Positions 29,051 to 38,628 of a DNA stretch of 64,000 bases are shown one piece after another. Numbering within the stretch: the stretch's first letter is position 1; each line of letters begins with the position of its first letter. Both the position numbers and the translations under genes were made by a program. Below the pieces are notes generated by a model, which worked only from the letters and a program-made list of their open reading frames with translations, had not been told where the DNA came from and searched no databases. Source of the stretch: Lachancea kluyveri NRRL Y-12651 (taxonomy: Eukaryota; Ascomycota; Saccharomycetes; Saccharomycetales; Saccharomycetaceae); the NCBI GenBank assembly GCA_000149225.2, contig CM000689.1, forward strand, positions 1,116,001-1,180,000. The letters run 5' to 3'.

Positions 29051-30142
29051 ATGTCGCAGAGATACGACCAATTCATTGCCAACGATGTCACATCTAACAG
29101 ATCCAATGTGACCAGACAGATGTTAATTAAGGAGTACAAGAAAATAGGACACGGTGCTTTCGGCACCGTAGTTCAAGCCTACTTGACTCCTGATAATAGC
29201 AAGTGGTACGGCCCATTTGCCATCAAAAAGGTCCCTGCACAGACTGAATACAAGTCTAGAGAATTAGAGATCTTGCGTATAGCAGACCACCCCAATGTCG
29301 TCAAACTTGAATATTTTTTTACCCATGTTTCTCCTTCGGACAACAAAATGTATCAGCATTTGGCCATGGAGTGTTTACCCGAGACCCTACAACTAGAAAT
29401 CCATCGCTATTCATCAAACAAGTTAGAATTGCCATTAAAGCATATTAAACTTTACAGTTATCAAATTGCGAGAGGTATGTTGTATCTGCATGCATTGGGG
29501 ATCTGTCACCGTGATGTAAAGCCATCTAACATCTTAGTCGACCCAAATACTGGTGTACTAAAGATTTGTGATTTTGGATCTGCTAAAAAATTGGAGCAGA
29601 GTCAACCTAGCATTAGCTACATTTGTTCCAGGTTCTATAGGGCTCCAGAACTTATTGTTGGTTGCACACAATACACCACTCAAATAGATATCTGGGGACT
29701 TGGCTGTGTTATGGGTGAGATGTTAATTGGTAAGGCAGTATTCCAAGGCCAAGAACCTTTGCTTCAACTACGTGAAATCTCAAAATTGTTGGGCCCTCCA
29801 GACAAGAGATTTATCTTCTTTTCGAATCCTTCATACGATGGCCCACTATTCTCAAAACCATTGTTCACTGGCAATCCCTCCTCACGCTTTGAAAAACACT
29901 TTGGCCAATCTGGCCCCGAGGGGATTGACTTGTTGATGAAGGTCTTAGTCTACGAGCCCGAACGCAGACTATCTCCAAGGAGAATTTTAGCACATCCGTT
30001 CTTTGAGGATTTGAGAAGGGAGCGTTATTTCTTCCCAAGAGGGCATACTCAGCCGAAGTATCTACCACCTCTATTTGATTTTAGCCAATTTGAGTTACAA
30101 GTGCTGGGTGAAATGGCTGACCTAATAGTACCAAAGGAATAG
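29051..30142 (+). CDS. MCK1: GSK-3-family protein kinase Mck1
   Basis: A 363-residue dual-specificity kinase of the glycogen synthase kinase-3 family with roles in meiotic entry, chromosome segregation, DNA-damage signalling and RNA polymerase III control. Visible elements are the glycine loop GHGAFGTVVQAY (about 37-48), the catalytic Lys in FAIKKV, HRDVKPSN (about 156), DFGSAK, and SYICSRFYRAPE with the activation-loop Tyr characteristic of GSK-3. It matches S. cerevisiae Mck1 (375 residues, YNL307C) more closely than its WGD partner Ygk3 (YOL128C), though as a single pre-WGD copy it is ancestral to both. The N-terminus (FIANDVTSNRSN) is conserved. Confidence 0.96.
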   Translation: MSQRYDQFIANDVTSNRSNVTRQMLIKEYKKIGHGAFGTVVQAYLTPDNSKWYGPFAIKKVPAQTEYKSRELEILRIADHPNVVKLEYFFTHVSPSDNKMYQHLAMECLPETLQLEIHRYSSNKLELPLKHIKLYSYQIARGMLYLHALGICHRDVKPSNILVDPNTGVLKICDFGSAKKLEQSQPSISYICSRFYRAPELIVGCTQYTTQIDIWGLGCVMGEMLIGKAVFQGQEPLLQLREISKLLGPPDKRFIFFSNPSYDGPLFSKPLFTGNPSSRFEKHFGQSGPEGIDLLMKVLVYEPERRLSPRRILAHPFFEDLRRERYFFPRGHTQPKYLPPLFDFSQFELQVLGEMADLIVPKE

Positions 30143-30461
30143 CCCCATATTGAACCCAATCTTTTGGGGAAAATAAACGAGAAAATAAGAAAAAAAAAAG
30201 CCAAAAAAAAAGAGAAGAGAAAAGAAAAGGAGAAAGACTTCCATTGTACATTAATCTCCTCCTATACCACCTTCTCCCTAACAACTAATACCCTCTACCT
30301 GCTAATTCTTTGTAATATTTTCGTCGATCGAGAATACTAGGTACCGCATCTTTCATAGAGGAATGTAATTTAAGTTTTTGATTAATAATCTGAATGCATT
30401 ATCCCGAAGGACAAATACTATTGATGCTGTATAATACGAGTATATCTATACTATATTCTCT

Positions 30462-30992
30462 TTACAGGGTTAAGGAGTAAGCGTATTCGTCTTCAACGTT
30501 CTGAGCAACCCACAATAACACACAGCTCAATACAACACAAAAGTTACCGATAACGTTGTTCACACCCATCCCAACGGTTGGATAGGTGCTGAAGTCCTTG
30601 ATTAAAAACTTGATAATTAGCACAACGATAGACCCCGATAGACCACCTGCTAGTAATGCAAAACCCAAGAATAGAACCACACGCGCTTGCCATGCAGTAC
30701 TAGAGGATCCGGTGAAGGACCCCGAGGCAAGCGCATCTTGTAATAATCTATTCTTTTCAATGGAATTAACAATAAGCATACCAAGCGTACTACATATAAA
30801 AGGTATCCAGTCAATGAAAGTGACATGGACCGTAGATGCATTTGCTGTCTTGGAGTAAATCACTGCATCCATGAACAACCATGCGCCTAGAGCATAAAGA
30901 CCACCGGATAAATAGACGCCAACAGTTCTTGCGTTAGCTGAGCTGGGCAGCTTGAATGGTAAACGGAAAAGTCTATCTTGATTTGCCTCCAT
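30462..30992 (-). CDS. VPS68: Vps68, endosomal sorting membrane protein
   Basis: A 176-residue tetraspan protein of the Vps68/TMEM50 family that works with Vps55 in late-endosome to vacuole transport. Four hydrophobic helices are visible. The blocks GVYLSGGLYALGAWLFMDAV, HVTFIDWIPFICSTLGML, INFINSIEKNRLLQ-like and the end QNVEDEYAYSLTL match S. cerevisiae Vps68 (YOL129W, 184 residues). I used the ATG at 30992, where the similarity begins (MEANQDRLFRLPFK); the longer open frame would add 35 unrelated residues. It converges on MCK1. Confidence 0.94.
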   Translation of the reverse strand: MEANQDRLFRLPFKLPSSANARTVGVYLSGGLYALGAWLFMDAVIYSKTANASTVHVTFIDWIPFICSTLGMLIVNSIEKNRLLQDALASGSFTGSSSTAWQARVVLFLGFALLAGGLSGSIVVLIIKFLIKDFSTYPTVGMGVNNVIGNFCVVLSCVLLWVAQNVEDEYAYSLTL

Positions 30993-31353
30993 AGTTATAT
31001 TCTTCTTCCTTTCCCTTGATACTATAATGGAGTATGTTAGATGATAAAAAGAGAACCCCTTTAGGAAGCCCAATATCTTTTTGTTTCTACATGTCATTCG
31101 TCATTGATGATGCTTCTTCAGCTTAGCTGGAGATGTAAGGTATTTGCAGGAAAATGAGAATGCTGAGACCGTGTTACTAATGGAAAAATTCTTATACATC
31201 CCAGTATAACGTGTCTTATTAAGGTTAGACTCTCTTCACTAAAATATGGACTGTAGGAGCTTTTCCAATTTCGAAGCATGGTTTTATCCCGTAAGGTGAA
31301 GTATACTCACTATATACGTAATAAGATTTTGGGTTTCGCGTTTCTTTTTCACG

Positions 31354-31384
31354 GAAAATTTTTATTAGTTGAGGAGCTCATCTC
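31354..31384 (+). promoter_or_regulatory. RRPE and PAC-like elements upstream of KRI1
   Basis: GAAAATTTTT at 31354-31363 (RRPE) is followed by AGCTCATCTC at 31375-31384, one mismatch from the reverse PAC element AGCTCATCGC. Both are within 85 bases of the KRI1 ATG. This pair marks ribosome-biogenesis promoters. Confidence 0.65.
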
Positions 31385-31437
31385 ATCTACTCTGGCCCTT
31401 CCTTTAACCTGTAACCGGAAATAATAGCAGTTAAGCC

Positions 31438-33165
31438 ATGCCTAGAAAGAAGTCTGCCGCCAAGAGAGCCAAAGAAGCTACCAAGAAAGCTACAACTGAC
31501 GAAATCGTCAATAGCACCTCCAACAAGACCGTTCCAGAACCAAAAAATGAGCTCACCATTAATGAAAAAGTGAATGACGATTCTGAAGAATCATCCTCCT
31601 CAGAAGAAGAAGAAGACGATTACGGTGAATTGGTTACTGAAGAGGTTGAAGAAGGCATCAAAAATGTTTTGCAAGCTATAAAGCGCAACGATAAGGAAAA
31701 GCTGTTAAATCCCAATGTCAGGTTTTTTGAAGATCCTGAGAAGGCTGTCGAAAAAATGGAAAGATCAGAAACCGAAAAGCCAATTTACTTAAAGGATTAT
31801 CATAGAATGAATATACTGTCTGGTAAAGCCTTGGAAGATGACGAGGATAGTGAATTATCTGAAATGCAAACCGTAGATGGTAAGCAATCTTACGCATCTC
31901 AACAAAAGGAGGAAAAGGCTCGTTTGTTGGATGAGATTGAAGGTGCTTTCAATGCCGATGAAGATGAAGACGAAGAAGGGTTTTTGACCAAGAAGGAGCC
32001 AACAGAAAGGGAACGCAGGACCGCACCTCTTCCTGATCCTCAGGTTGATGATGAGAAATTTTTAGAGGAATTTATTGATCAACAAGCGTGGATCCCAAAG
32101 AAAGGCGACAAGATGATCGATTTGGATCGTACTGATCAGATGGAAGAAGATGATGAAGAATTCGACGCTGCTGTTGAAAAATTCGAACACGCTTACAACT
32201 TCCGTTACGAAGATCCAAACGCTGCAGAGATCGTCTCTTATGCACGTAACCAAGCCACGCTAAGAAGATCTGCTACTTCTTCTCGTAGAAGAAAGAGAGA
32301 TGAAGAAAAGAAAGAAATAGAACGGACTAAACAAGAAAAGGAACTACAAGTCCAAAAGAAGAAGAAGGAGAAGGTCAACAAATTAACCGATGTTTTAAAC
32401 CAAGTGAAGAAGGAATATGGTGCTGATATTAATGAGTCACTGGTAAAAAAATTGTCTGACACATTACTAAATGGTGATTTTGAAGACGGTCAATGGGACA
32501 ACGTATTGGGAGAAATCTTTAATGACCAATTCTACGAACAGGAAGGAAAACCTACCTGGGATGAAAATGATGAGATAATGGGAGACTTCTACCAAGAACA
32601 AGGTAAGGACGCAGAAAGCAATCAAGAAAGGGCTGAGGAGGACGAAGAAGAAAATGGCGAAGAACCTCCAAAAAAGAAGTCCAAGAAAGAGAAAATAAAT
32701 GAAAAGAAGTCCAAAAAGTCAGAAAAGAGACATATCTCTGAGTTGGCCGAGAAAGTCGTGGAGGAAAACAAACTTGCAATCATCGAAGAAGTAGAAGAAG
32801 AGAGAAAATCACGCGCAAGAACCAAAGAAGAACAAGACATCAAATTCAGATACCGTGAAGTTTCTCCAGAAAGTTTCGGCTTAAGTACAAGAGAAATCTT
32901 TGCAGCAGATGACACAGACTTGAACGAATTCATCGGGCTAAAGAAGTTTGCTCCATATAGACCAAAGGAGTTGAGAGCCAAGGATAAAAGAAAGGTTATG
33001 AAGAGCAGAAGAGTAAGAGATTGGAAGAAGAAAGTTTTCAAGAACGAGAACGGTCTAATCGATCAAGGTGATGATGAGTCTACTGCCACATTGAAAGATG
33101 GTGCCCATCTTGAAAAGAGTGATAAAGAGCATAAGAAAAAGAGGAAACATAAATCTAAGGATTAG
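31438..33165 (+). CDS. KRI1: Kri1, 40S ribosome assembly factor
   Basis: A 575-residue nucleolar protein required for early pre-rRNA processing and 40S formation, a partner of Krr1. It is very rich in Lys and Glu, with acidic runs (SSSEEEEDDYGELVTEEV near residue 50), long charged helices and Lys-rich C-terminal stretches. The conserved Kri1 C-terminal block includes RYREVSPESFGLSTREI and FAPYRPKELRAKDKRKVMK. S. cerevisiae Kri1 (YNL308C) has 591 residues. The RRPE/PAC-like promoter elements fit ribosome-biogenesis regulation. Confidence 0.94.
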   Translation: MPRKKSAAKRAKEATKKATTDEIVNSTSNKTVPEPKNELTINEKVNDDSEESSSSEEEEDDYGELVTEEVEEGIKNVLQAIKRNDKEKLLNPNVRFFEDPEKAVEKMERSETEKPIYLKDYHRMNILSGKALEDDEDSELSEMQTVDGKQSYASQQKEEKARLLDEIEGAFNADEDEDEEGFLTKKEPTERERRTAPLPDPQVDDEKFLEEFIDQQAWIPKKGDKMIDLDRTDQMEEDDEEFDAAVEKFEHAYNFRYEDPNAAEIVSYARNQATLRRSATSSRRRKRDEEKKEIERTKQEKELQVQKKKKEKVNKLTDVLNQVKKEYGADINESLVKKLSDTLLNGDFEDGQWDNVLGEIFNDQFYEQEGKPTWDENDEIMGDFYQEQGKDAESNQERAEEDEEENGEEPPKKKSKKEKINEKKSKKSEKRHISELAEKVVEENKLAIIEEVEEERKSRARTKEEQDIKFRYREVSPESFGLSTREIFAADDTDLNEFIGLKKFAPYRPKELRAKDKRKVMKSRRVRDWKKKVFKNENGLIDQGDDESTATLKDGAHLEKSDKEHKKKRKHKSKD

Positions 33166-33301
33166 TAAATAAATACTACACAGTACTTTTAAACGTTATT
33201 AATTAGGAATCTTGCACAATAAATTAACAATTCGTCAAAAAAGACGAAGAGAGAAAAACAAAAAAAAAATCAAAAAAATACACGTCCCCGATCATAGTAA
33301 G

Positions 33302-35731
33302 CTAGTCGTACCGGCTCAACTTACTGGGGAAACTCACCACTGATCTATCAGACTTCTGGGGGTTGCTGAAATCAAACGGCTTGGTCCCACGAGTACCCCT
33401 TGGCTTTAAATTACTGATAATTGATTTAGTTCCACTTTCAGATGCTTCATTCAAAGTGGTTGGTGCACTCATTCTGCTTAACCATATAGAGGCAAGTACC
33501 CATGAAGTCCCCGCTATCAACACCAAGAACCCTAAGATACCAAAGAACCAGCCTAAACCTCTACCATCTCCTCCTCCTGGAACTCCAACATTCATACCAA
33601 AAAGACCAGTAACCAAGTTCAAGGGAACCAAAATAGTACCCAACATTGTCACTTTACTTAACATTTCAGTGACTTTATTATTAGAATTGAAAGACTCTAC
33701 TTGCAACTGTGCGAGATAGTTTGCATGGGACCGTGAGAAAATTTTTTCGTAGGACAGCAAGTTTTGAAACATAGTAACAACATGGTCCTGGATATCACCC
33801 AGATATAATGCAATGTCAGCCCTAGGTTGGGCTCTCTTAGGTGGAGGGGCAGGAGTTCCTGGTCTTTGTAAACTCTCTTGGATGCTCGGAGGGTGATTAT
33901 CAGCGTGTTGCTGAGAATATTGTAAATTTGCAATGTTGATTTGGGAAGTTAAAGCAGGTCCGATTCCATTGATCTCGTCTTGACATCTTTTGGCAAACAT
34001 TTTGATAACGTCTGCTTTACCACTTAGTAGTCTCATCAAGGTCATAGTCTTACGTCTGCTCTCACCAATCCTTTGCAACATGGCTGCAAAATCCATATCA
34101 CGAGCCATAAAGACAAAATCCTCTATAGCATCAGCCTCGTATTCGATGGCCTGAATAACTGGGGCAAAACTATCTGTAATATCATCGATTAGGGCGTAAC
34201 ATAACCAGTCAGAGCTAACGTCAACGTAGTCACGTAGTTGCCTCACACGCCTTCTGACACTAGCACAATGAGAGATTGGACCAAAATGGAATGTTAGCAC
34301 ACCTTCCCTGAACACCACAATATAAACATTGATCGGCTCCAAAAAGTCTTCAGACTCCTTATCATTCTCAAACGTATGAAAACAGATGAAGTAGTAGGAT
34401 TTGAAAAGTTCCACCTTTTCACGGGTTTCTTGCATACGAATATCTTCTGCAGTCAAAGGATGGATCCCAAAGGCCTTGGTAATACAACGCATTTCTTCAT
34501 CAGTTGGGCAGACACAGTCCAACCACCAAGTTGGTGCACCATCTCTGAATAAATTGCGGTATGATTGTCCAGGTTTAACTAAAGAGGGGATATCTGGAGC
34601 ATGTATAGTTTCCTCCGATTCTGAACAAAAAAAGGAAAATCTGTCAGGTGCACAAAAGTTGGGAGGAGCATCGGTAAGAAGCTCGCCCGTTGATCCATAA
34701 GTAAAATCTTCACCCTCTACCTTATTATTTCCAAAGGAAATGCCCTGAATTTGGGGCTCCTGAGACCCGCTTACTGCTGATGCGTAATCCTTCTGATACT
34801 TAAGTTTTGGAGTATACTTCAAAGCAGCCGAAGAGAGGGTTGTAGAAGTGGAAGAAGAAGATCCTTCTTTGTTGACGAGATTGTTGTTGCCGGTAACATC
34901 AGTGATCGCAACCGTACTAGCATATGCCAGGTTCTCCTCATTACATGCAATCACAAACTCCTCTAACTCATCGAAATCAATGCCGTTAATGCGGGTGTGT
35001 TCTGGTTGCTGCATAGGAAAACAAACATCCTCCTCTGTTTCTTGAGATTCTCTAGAGGCATGCGAGTCATCACTGTCAAGAGAGGTTCTAGTCATTCTGC
35101 GTCTTGCTCCATCGTGCACGTTATTAGGATCGCTGCCGTTTGATTTAGATGATAAAGTTTTTGTCAAATAGTGAACCGGGTTCACCGACGAGGAGTCCGA
35201 CCCGGTTCTGGACTTTTTCTTCCTCATGATAGTATTCTCAGCAAAAGAAGCAGATCTAGAGCCTCTTCTTGTACGTGACGAGGAAGGGGGTGCGGCGGCC
35301 AAGTGGTTTGCAGAAATATTACTTGTTGCATATAGTTGCTGCTGGTGGGGCATAGAATGGGCGAGACGGGAGGGTCTTGCGGTAAAAGTGTTTGTAGCCG
35401 AGGATCTTAATTGTGGGTTACCGATTGACATGTCATCATCGGAGTTGTTGTCAAAAGAGATGCCATTATTGCCATTAGTTCCACTTTTGTTAAAGGGACC
35501 TAGTTGTGGATGAGGTATATCGGGAAAAGACGATCCAACAGTTGGAGCAGAAGCGGATTGTGGGCCATAGGAAGCAAGTTGTGAGCGGCGGACAGGTAAA
35601 GAGTCTGGCTGCTGTCTGTGGTCATACAACTCATTGTGCTCGTCGGTGTTCATAGAAGTTAGAGAAGCAGCGACAGAAGTGGTTGGGGACAAATGTTGTC
35701 CAGAGTGACTCGATTCTGTGTCAGTGGACAT
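33302..35731 (-). CDS. ALR1: Plasma-membrane Mg2+ channel of the CorA family (Alr1)
   Basis: An 809-residue CorA-type magnesium channel. A long cytosolic N-terminus (about 370 residues, Ser/Asn/Gln-rich) precedes the CorA domain. The two membrane helices are near the C-terminus. The first ends in the CorA signature GMN (LVTGLFGMNV), the selectivity entrance. The extracellular loop PGGGDGRGLG and the second helix FFGILGFLVLIAGTSWVLAS follow. S. cerevisiae Alr1 (YOL130W) has 859 residues; Alr2 and Mnr2 are relatives, but position supports ALR1. Confidence 0.94.
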   Translation of the reverse strand: MSTDTESSHSGQHLSPTTSVAASLTSMNTDEHNELYDHRQQPDSLPVRRSQLASYGPQSASAPTVGSSFPDIPHPQLGPFNKSGTNGNNGISFDNNSDDDMSIGNPQLRSSATNTFTARPSRLAHSMPHQQQLYATSNISANHLAAAPPSSSRTRRGSRSASFAENTIMRKKKSRTGSDSSSVNPVHYLTKTLSSKSNGSDPNNVHDGARRRMTRTSLDSDDSHASRESQETEEDVCFPMQQPEHTRINGIDFDELEEFVIACNEENLAYASTVAITDVTGNNNLVNKEGSSSSTSTTLSSAALKYTPKLKYQKDYASAVSGSQEPQIQGISFGNNKVEGEDFTYGSTGELLTDAPPNFCAPDRFSFFCSESEETIHAPDIPSLVKPGQSYRNLFRDGAPTWWLDCVCPTDEEMRCITKAFGIHPLTAEDIRMQETREKVELFKSYYFICFHTFENDKESEDFLEPINVYIVVFREGVLTFHFGPISHCASVRRRVRQLRDYVDVSSDWLCYALIDDITDSFAPVIQAIEYEADAIEDFVFMARDMDFAAMLQRIGESRRKTMTLMRLLSGKADVIKMFAKRCQDEINGIGPALTSQINIANLQYSQQHADNHPPSIQESLQRPGTPAPPPKRAQPRADIALYLGDIQDHVVTMFQNLLSYEKIFSRSHANYLAQLQVESFNSNNKVTEMLSKVTMLGTILVPLNLVTGLFGMNVGVPGGGDGRGLGWFFGILGFLVLIAGTSWVLASIWLSRMSAPTTLNEASESGTKSIISNLKPRGTRGTKPFDFSNPQKSDRSVVSFPSKLSRYD

Positions 35732-36308
35732 CTGTTCAATAAAAGTAGTGGATTGTAAAAAATGTTAGCTAATCGTTGTTGAGCTTATATTATGGAGGTT
35801 CCTTATTGTTTGCAGCAGTGACGGCCAACAGCCGGAAACTATCTTTTAAAGAGGGAGAGTTGTTAGAATTCAACTTTAAAGGGGGAAAAGCGCAAACACG
35901 AAACGTGGATAGATAGAAACAAAGAAATACAAAAACAACCTGATGTGATGTTCTTTAAAAGTTAGTACCCTTTCCTCTTGTCTACTGTTTTTTTAACGAA
36001 CAACAAACTATAAATTTCACTGAGTTATAATTCTTGTAGTCTTTTTGATTGGAGAATTTTAAGAAAAAAAAAAAGAAAAAAAGCAATTCCGGTCCACGTG
36101 CCTTATACATAATCATACACGAAAGAAAAAACAACAACTGACGCGTCAGAATCACGTGGTTACATCTCGATTTCACAATATTAATATGAATGGGTATTTT
36201 CTATCGCAAATAATAGTGTTGATAAGCTACCGAATCTCTATATACCTGTAGTCGTAAAATTTGGAAATATAGTGTTGAAAACCGCCATGCTGAGAATTTA
36301 TGCTGTTA
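35732..36308. other. ALR1 promoter region with two CACGTG boxes and one ACGCGT box
   Basis: About 580 bases between the ALR1 start and the STB1 stop. CACGTG at 36095-36100 and 36153-36158 fits Cbf1, Pho4 or Tye7 sites. ACGCGT at 36141-36146 is an MBF-type core. Both genes point leftwards, so these serve ALR1 if anything. A tract of A and G lies near 36060-36082. Confidence 0.5.
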
Positions 36309-37274
36309 CTACTCCCTATCTTTTGCTTCGTGAGAAGAACCGAGGATCCTCGGTGAGGGACTGAACAAATTATGTACATAGTCCCCCATGTTGAAGCTGG
36401 GAGTCTTGAGTAAATGTGAAGAGCGCAGTTCTCTTGATGGGGTACTTGGGACGTGTAGGGCAGAAGAAGAAGAAGGAACGTTGATATGGTTCGTGCCATT
36501 GCTAGCCTTCCTCCTATGGGAAGGTGGTGACAAGTACAAAGGGACCGAAGGAGAATCCACAAGCTCCGAAAAGCCTGAAGACAGATGAGATACACTCTGT
36601 TGATGCTGACTGTGCGCGCCAGAAGATGCGGGAAGCATTCCGGGTACTTTAAAAGTGGACTGAAGCGAAGCCTGGGACTTCATATGAGAGTATCTCATCG
36701 CTTCGTTGTTATGCTGTGGCATATAGGATGGAGTGACTGGAATTTTGCCTTGTTGAAGATTTAACGGTGTTTGCTGCATTAAATTTGAAGGTGACTGGTG
36801 TGCAGCGTTTTTTGTAGAAGTGTAGGGGCTCGCCGCTAGATACATCAACAAATCTGCACCAACGTCTTCCTCTCGAGAAGAATTTCTTGGCGTTGTTGGT
36901 ACAGCCTGGACAAACATGGCTTCATCTTTCTCTGTGTTATTACGCTCCTTACTAGTCCTGGGTTCTCCGGGAGGCGTACTAGGCCTTTTGTGCTTCTTCA
37001 AGGGAGACTGTGGGCTTGCATTCTCATCGTCTTGTACCAAACCACGGTCCTTTTTCAAAGGCGATATTCTGCTTTGTTCATTGACAGTCAGCCTTCTCAT
37101 TCTGACCGGTGATACCCTGTTCTTTCGCGGGGATATTCCAACTTTGGCATTGTTCTTTTTAGGTGTAGCGACTTTACTCAACCCCAACTTCAGTTGGCGA
37201 GTCATCTGTGCTAGCTCTGCGCGTTCTAGGATCTTCGATGCAATTTCCTGCTCTTTTTGCGGTGAGAGTTGCAT
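36309..37274 (-). CDS. STB1: Stb1, SBF/MBF co-regulator at START
   Basis: A 321-residue protein matching Stb1 (YNL309W, 420 residues; its WGD partner is YOL131W), which binds Swi6 and Sin3 and is controlled by Cln-Cdk at START. The conserved start (MQLSPQKEQEIASKIL then RAELAQMTRQLKLGLSKV) fixes the ATG at 37274; the frame is open upstream but without similarity. The rest is low-complexity and basic, with many Ser/Thr-Pro sites (SPRK, SPLK, TPSR) likely phosphorylated by Cdk. The short helical C-terminal block near FNMGDYVHNLFSPSPR also looks conserved. It is shorter than the S. cerevisiae protein. SBF-type sites at TOS6 and an MBF site at RFA2 in this window belong to the pathway it regulates. 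Confidence 0.87.
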   Translation of the reverse strand: MQLSPQKEQEIASKILERAELAQMTRQLKLGLSKVATPKKNNAKVGISPRKNRVSPVRMRRLTVNEQSRISPLKKDRGLVQDDENASPQSPLKKHKRPSTPPGEPRTSKERNNTEKDEAMFVQAVPTTPRNSSREEDVGADLLMYLAASPYTSTKNAAHQSPSNLMQQTPLNLQQGKIPVTPSYMPQHNNEAMRYSHMKSQASLQSTFKVPGMLPASSGAHSQHQQSVSHLSSGFSELVDSPSVPLYLSPPSHRRKASNGTNHINVPSSSSALHVPSTPSRELRSSHLLKTPSFNMGDYVHNLFSPSPRILGSSHEAKDRE

Positions 37275-37459
37275 GTGAATAATTACTCGAAGGATAGTAT
37301 TATCTATAGACTTGGGATCGACTGTTGGCTCCTGTTTTACGTGTCTGTCCTGGTTCTCCAGAAGGGAAAAAAAAAAAATTTCAACATATCGATAAGATTG
37401 TTCTACCATGCCAAACTGAACTTAAGAACAAGTAAAACAAAGAAAAAAGTGTCGAGAGA

Positions 37460-38005
37460 ATGCTTGGACGCTGTATAACAAGATCCTTAAGATTGGCACC
37501 AAGACGAGTGGCTACAGTAGCACCACTGGTGTGGCGTTGGCGTGCTGTGGTACCTACACGAGCATTCAATGCAAGCACGGCATTTCGTCAGAAGCAAAAC
37601 ACTGGCGACGATGGTAAGCTCCACCTAGGCTCTTTCAAAGTCGACAAGCCTATGATGATGATCGCTTTTACATGCAAGAAGTGTAACACCAGATCTTCTC
37701 ATACTATGTCTAAGCAGGCTTACACAAAAGGTAGTGTGCTTATTAAATGTCCCGGATGTAACAATAGACATTTGATCGCAGACCACTTGAAAATCTTTTC
37801 AGATGAACATGTAACTGTCCAGGATATTCTAAGTGCCAAGGGCAAGTCTGTGTCTCTAACAACTGATGATTTGGCATTTGAAGATATTCCTGATAATCTG
37901 AAAAATGTCATTGGCCACTATGCCAAAGACGCGCCAGAGGATATCAAGAAAGCCAAACTGGATAACGAGAGTGTCCATAAACTTCCTCCCACAAAGGATG
38001 ACTGA
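37460..38005 (+). CDS. ZIM17: Zim17/Tim15 mitochondrial Hsp70 escort protein
   Basis: A 181-residue mitochondrial matrix zinc protein (DNL type) that keeps the Hsp70 Ssc1 soluble for protein import. The presequence, about residues 1-45, is Arg-rich with no acidic residues. The zinc fold is [16 protein letters not shown] followed by [15 protein letters not shown], giving two CxxC pairs. The C-terminus carries the typical DIPDNLKN block. S. cerevisiae Zim17 (YNL310C) has 174 residues. It is divergent from STB1 with under 200 bases between starts. Confidence 0.95.
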   Translation: MLGRCITRSLRLAPRRVATVAPLVWRWRAVVPTRAFNASTAFRQKQNTGDDGKLHLGSFKVDKPMMMIAFTCKKCNTRSSHTMSKQAYTKGSVLIKCPGCNNRHLIADHLKIFSDEHVTVQDILSAKGKSVSLTTDDLAFEDIPDNLKNVIGHYAKDAPEDIKKAKLDNESVHKLPPTKDD

Positions 38006-38628
38006 AAGTGTGTAGCTGTCTACCCTGTTGACAGAAGCCCAGACCTCTGCGGACAGAACAGGTCGTTTACCTTCACTAAAGAAGTCTGCAGGCATGAAAA
38101 TTGGATCCACACCATCTGAAATGGGGTGAATAGGCCTCTAAGCCCCTGCAGGTTTTTGATTTAAAACATGTAAATACGCAAGCAGATGTACGAACAATTA
38201 CTCAAGTGGAAATGTATACATCGACTTACATACCTCCAGAATAAGTTTGGAAAATACTTTATGTGGGTACGTCTACATAAATATCTAGGACACCGAGGTA
38301 GGTCTGAAATGAAATAGAAAACATCGTTCCGTCTGCTAATTTCTTTTTTCCTTTTCCCTCCTTTTTTTATAGTATAGACTCGCTTTTAAATCTACTAATT
38401 TCCTTATTCATGTTTATAATCTTACACCCACAGCAATCGTTTATTCACGTGACTTGTCTATTTTTTTCTTGTAACTTGGAAAGAGTCATCGTGTTTCCAT
38501 CTCTTTAAGTCCATATGTATATATACATAATCTCGACTTGTATTGATACATCTCAGCTTGATGGAGAGCAAATGAAAGTAAAGAGACTTTCTAAGGCTAA
38601 ACTACTATAAACATAAAATTTTTTCGAT
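38006..38628. other. Intergenic between ZIM17 and SKP2, with a TCACGTGA box
   Basis: About 620 bases of spacer in which the palindrome TCACGTGA (38445-38452) lies about 180 bases before the SKP2 ATG, a Cbf1/Tye7-type E-box. T-rich tracts follow ZIM17. No other feature was recognised. Confidence 0.45.

Noticed and set aside
36152-36233. Centromere-like arrangement: a TCACGTGG word followed after about 57 bases by TGTTGATAAGCTACCGAA
   Set aside because: The spacer is too short and not AT-rich enough for CDEII, the CDEIII match is poor around the CCG core, and the syntenic S. cerevisiae regions are far from centromeres.
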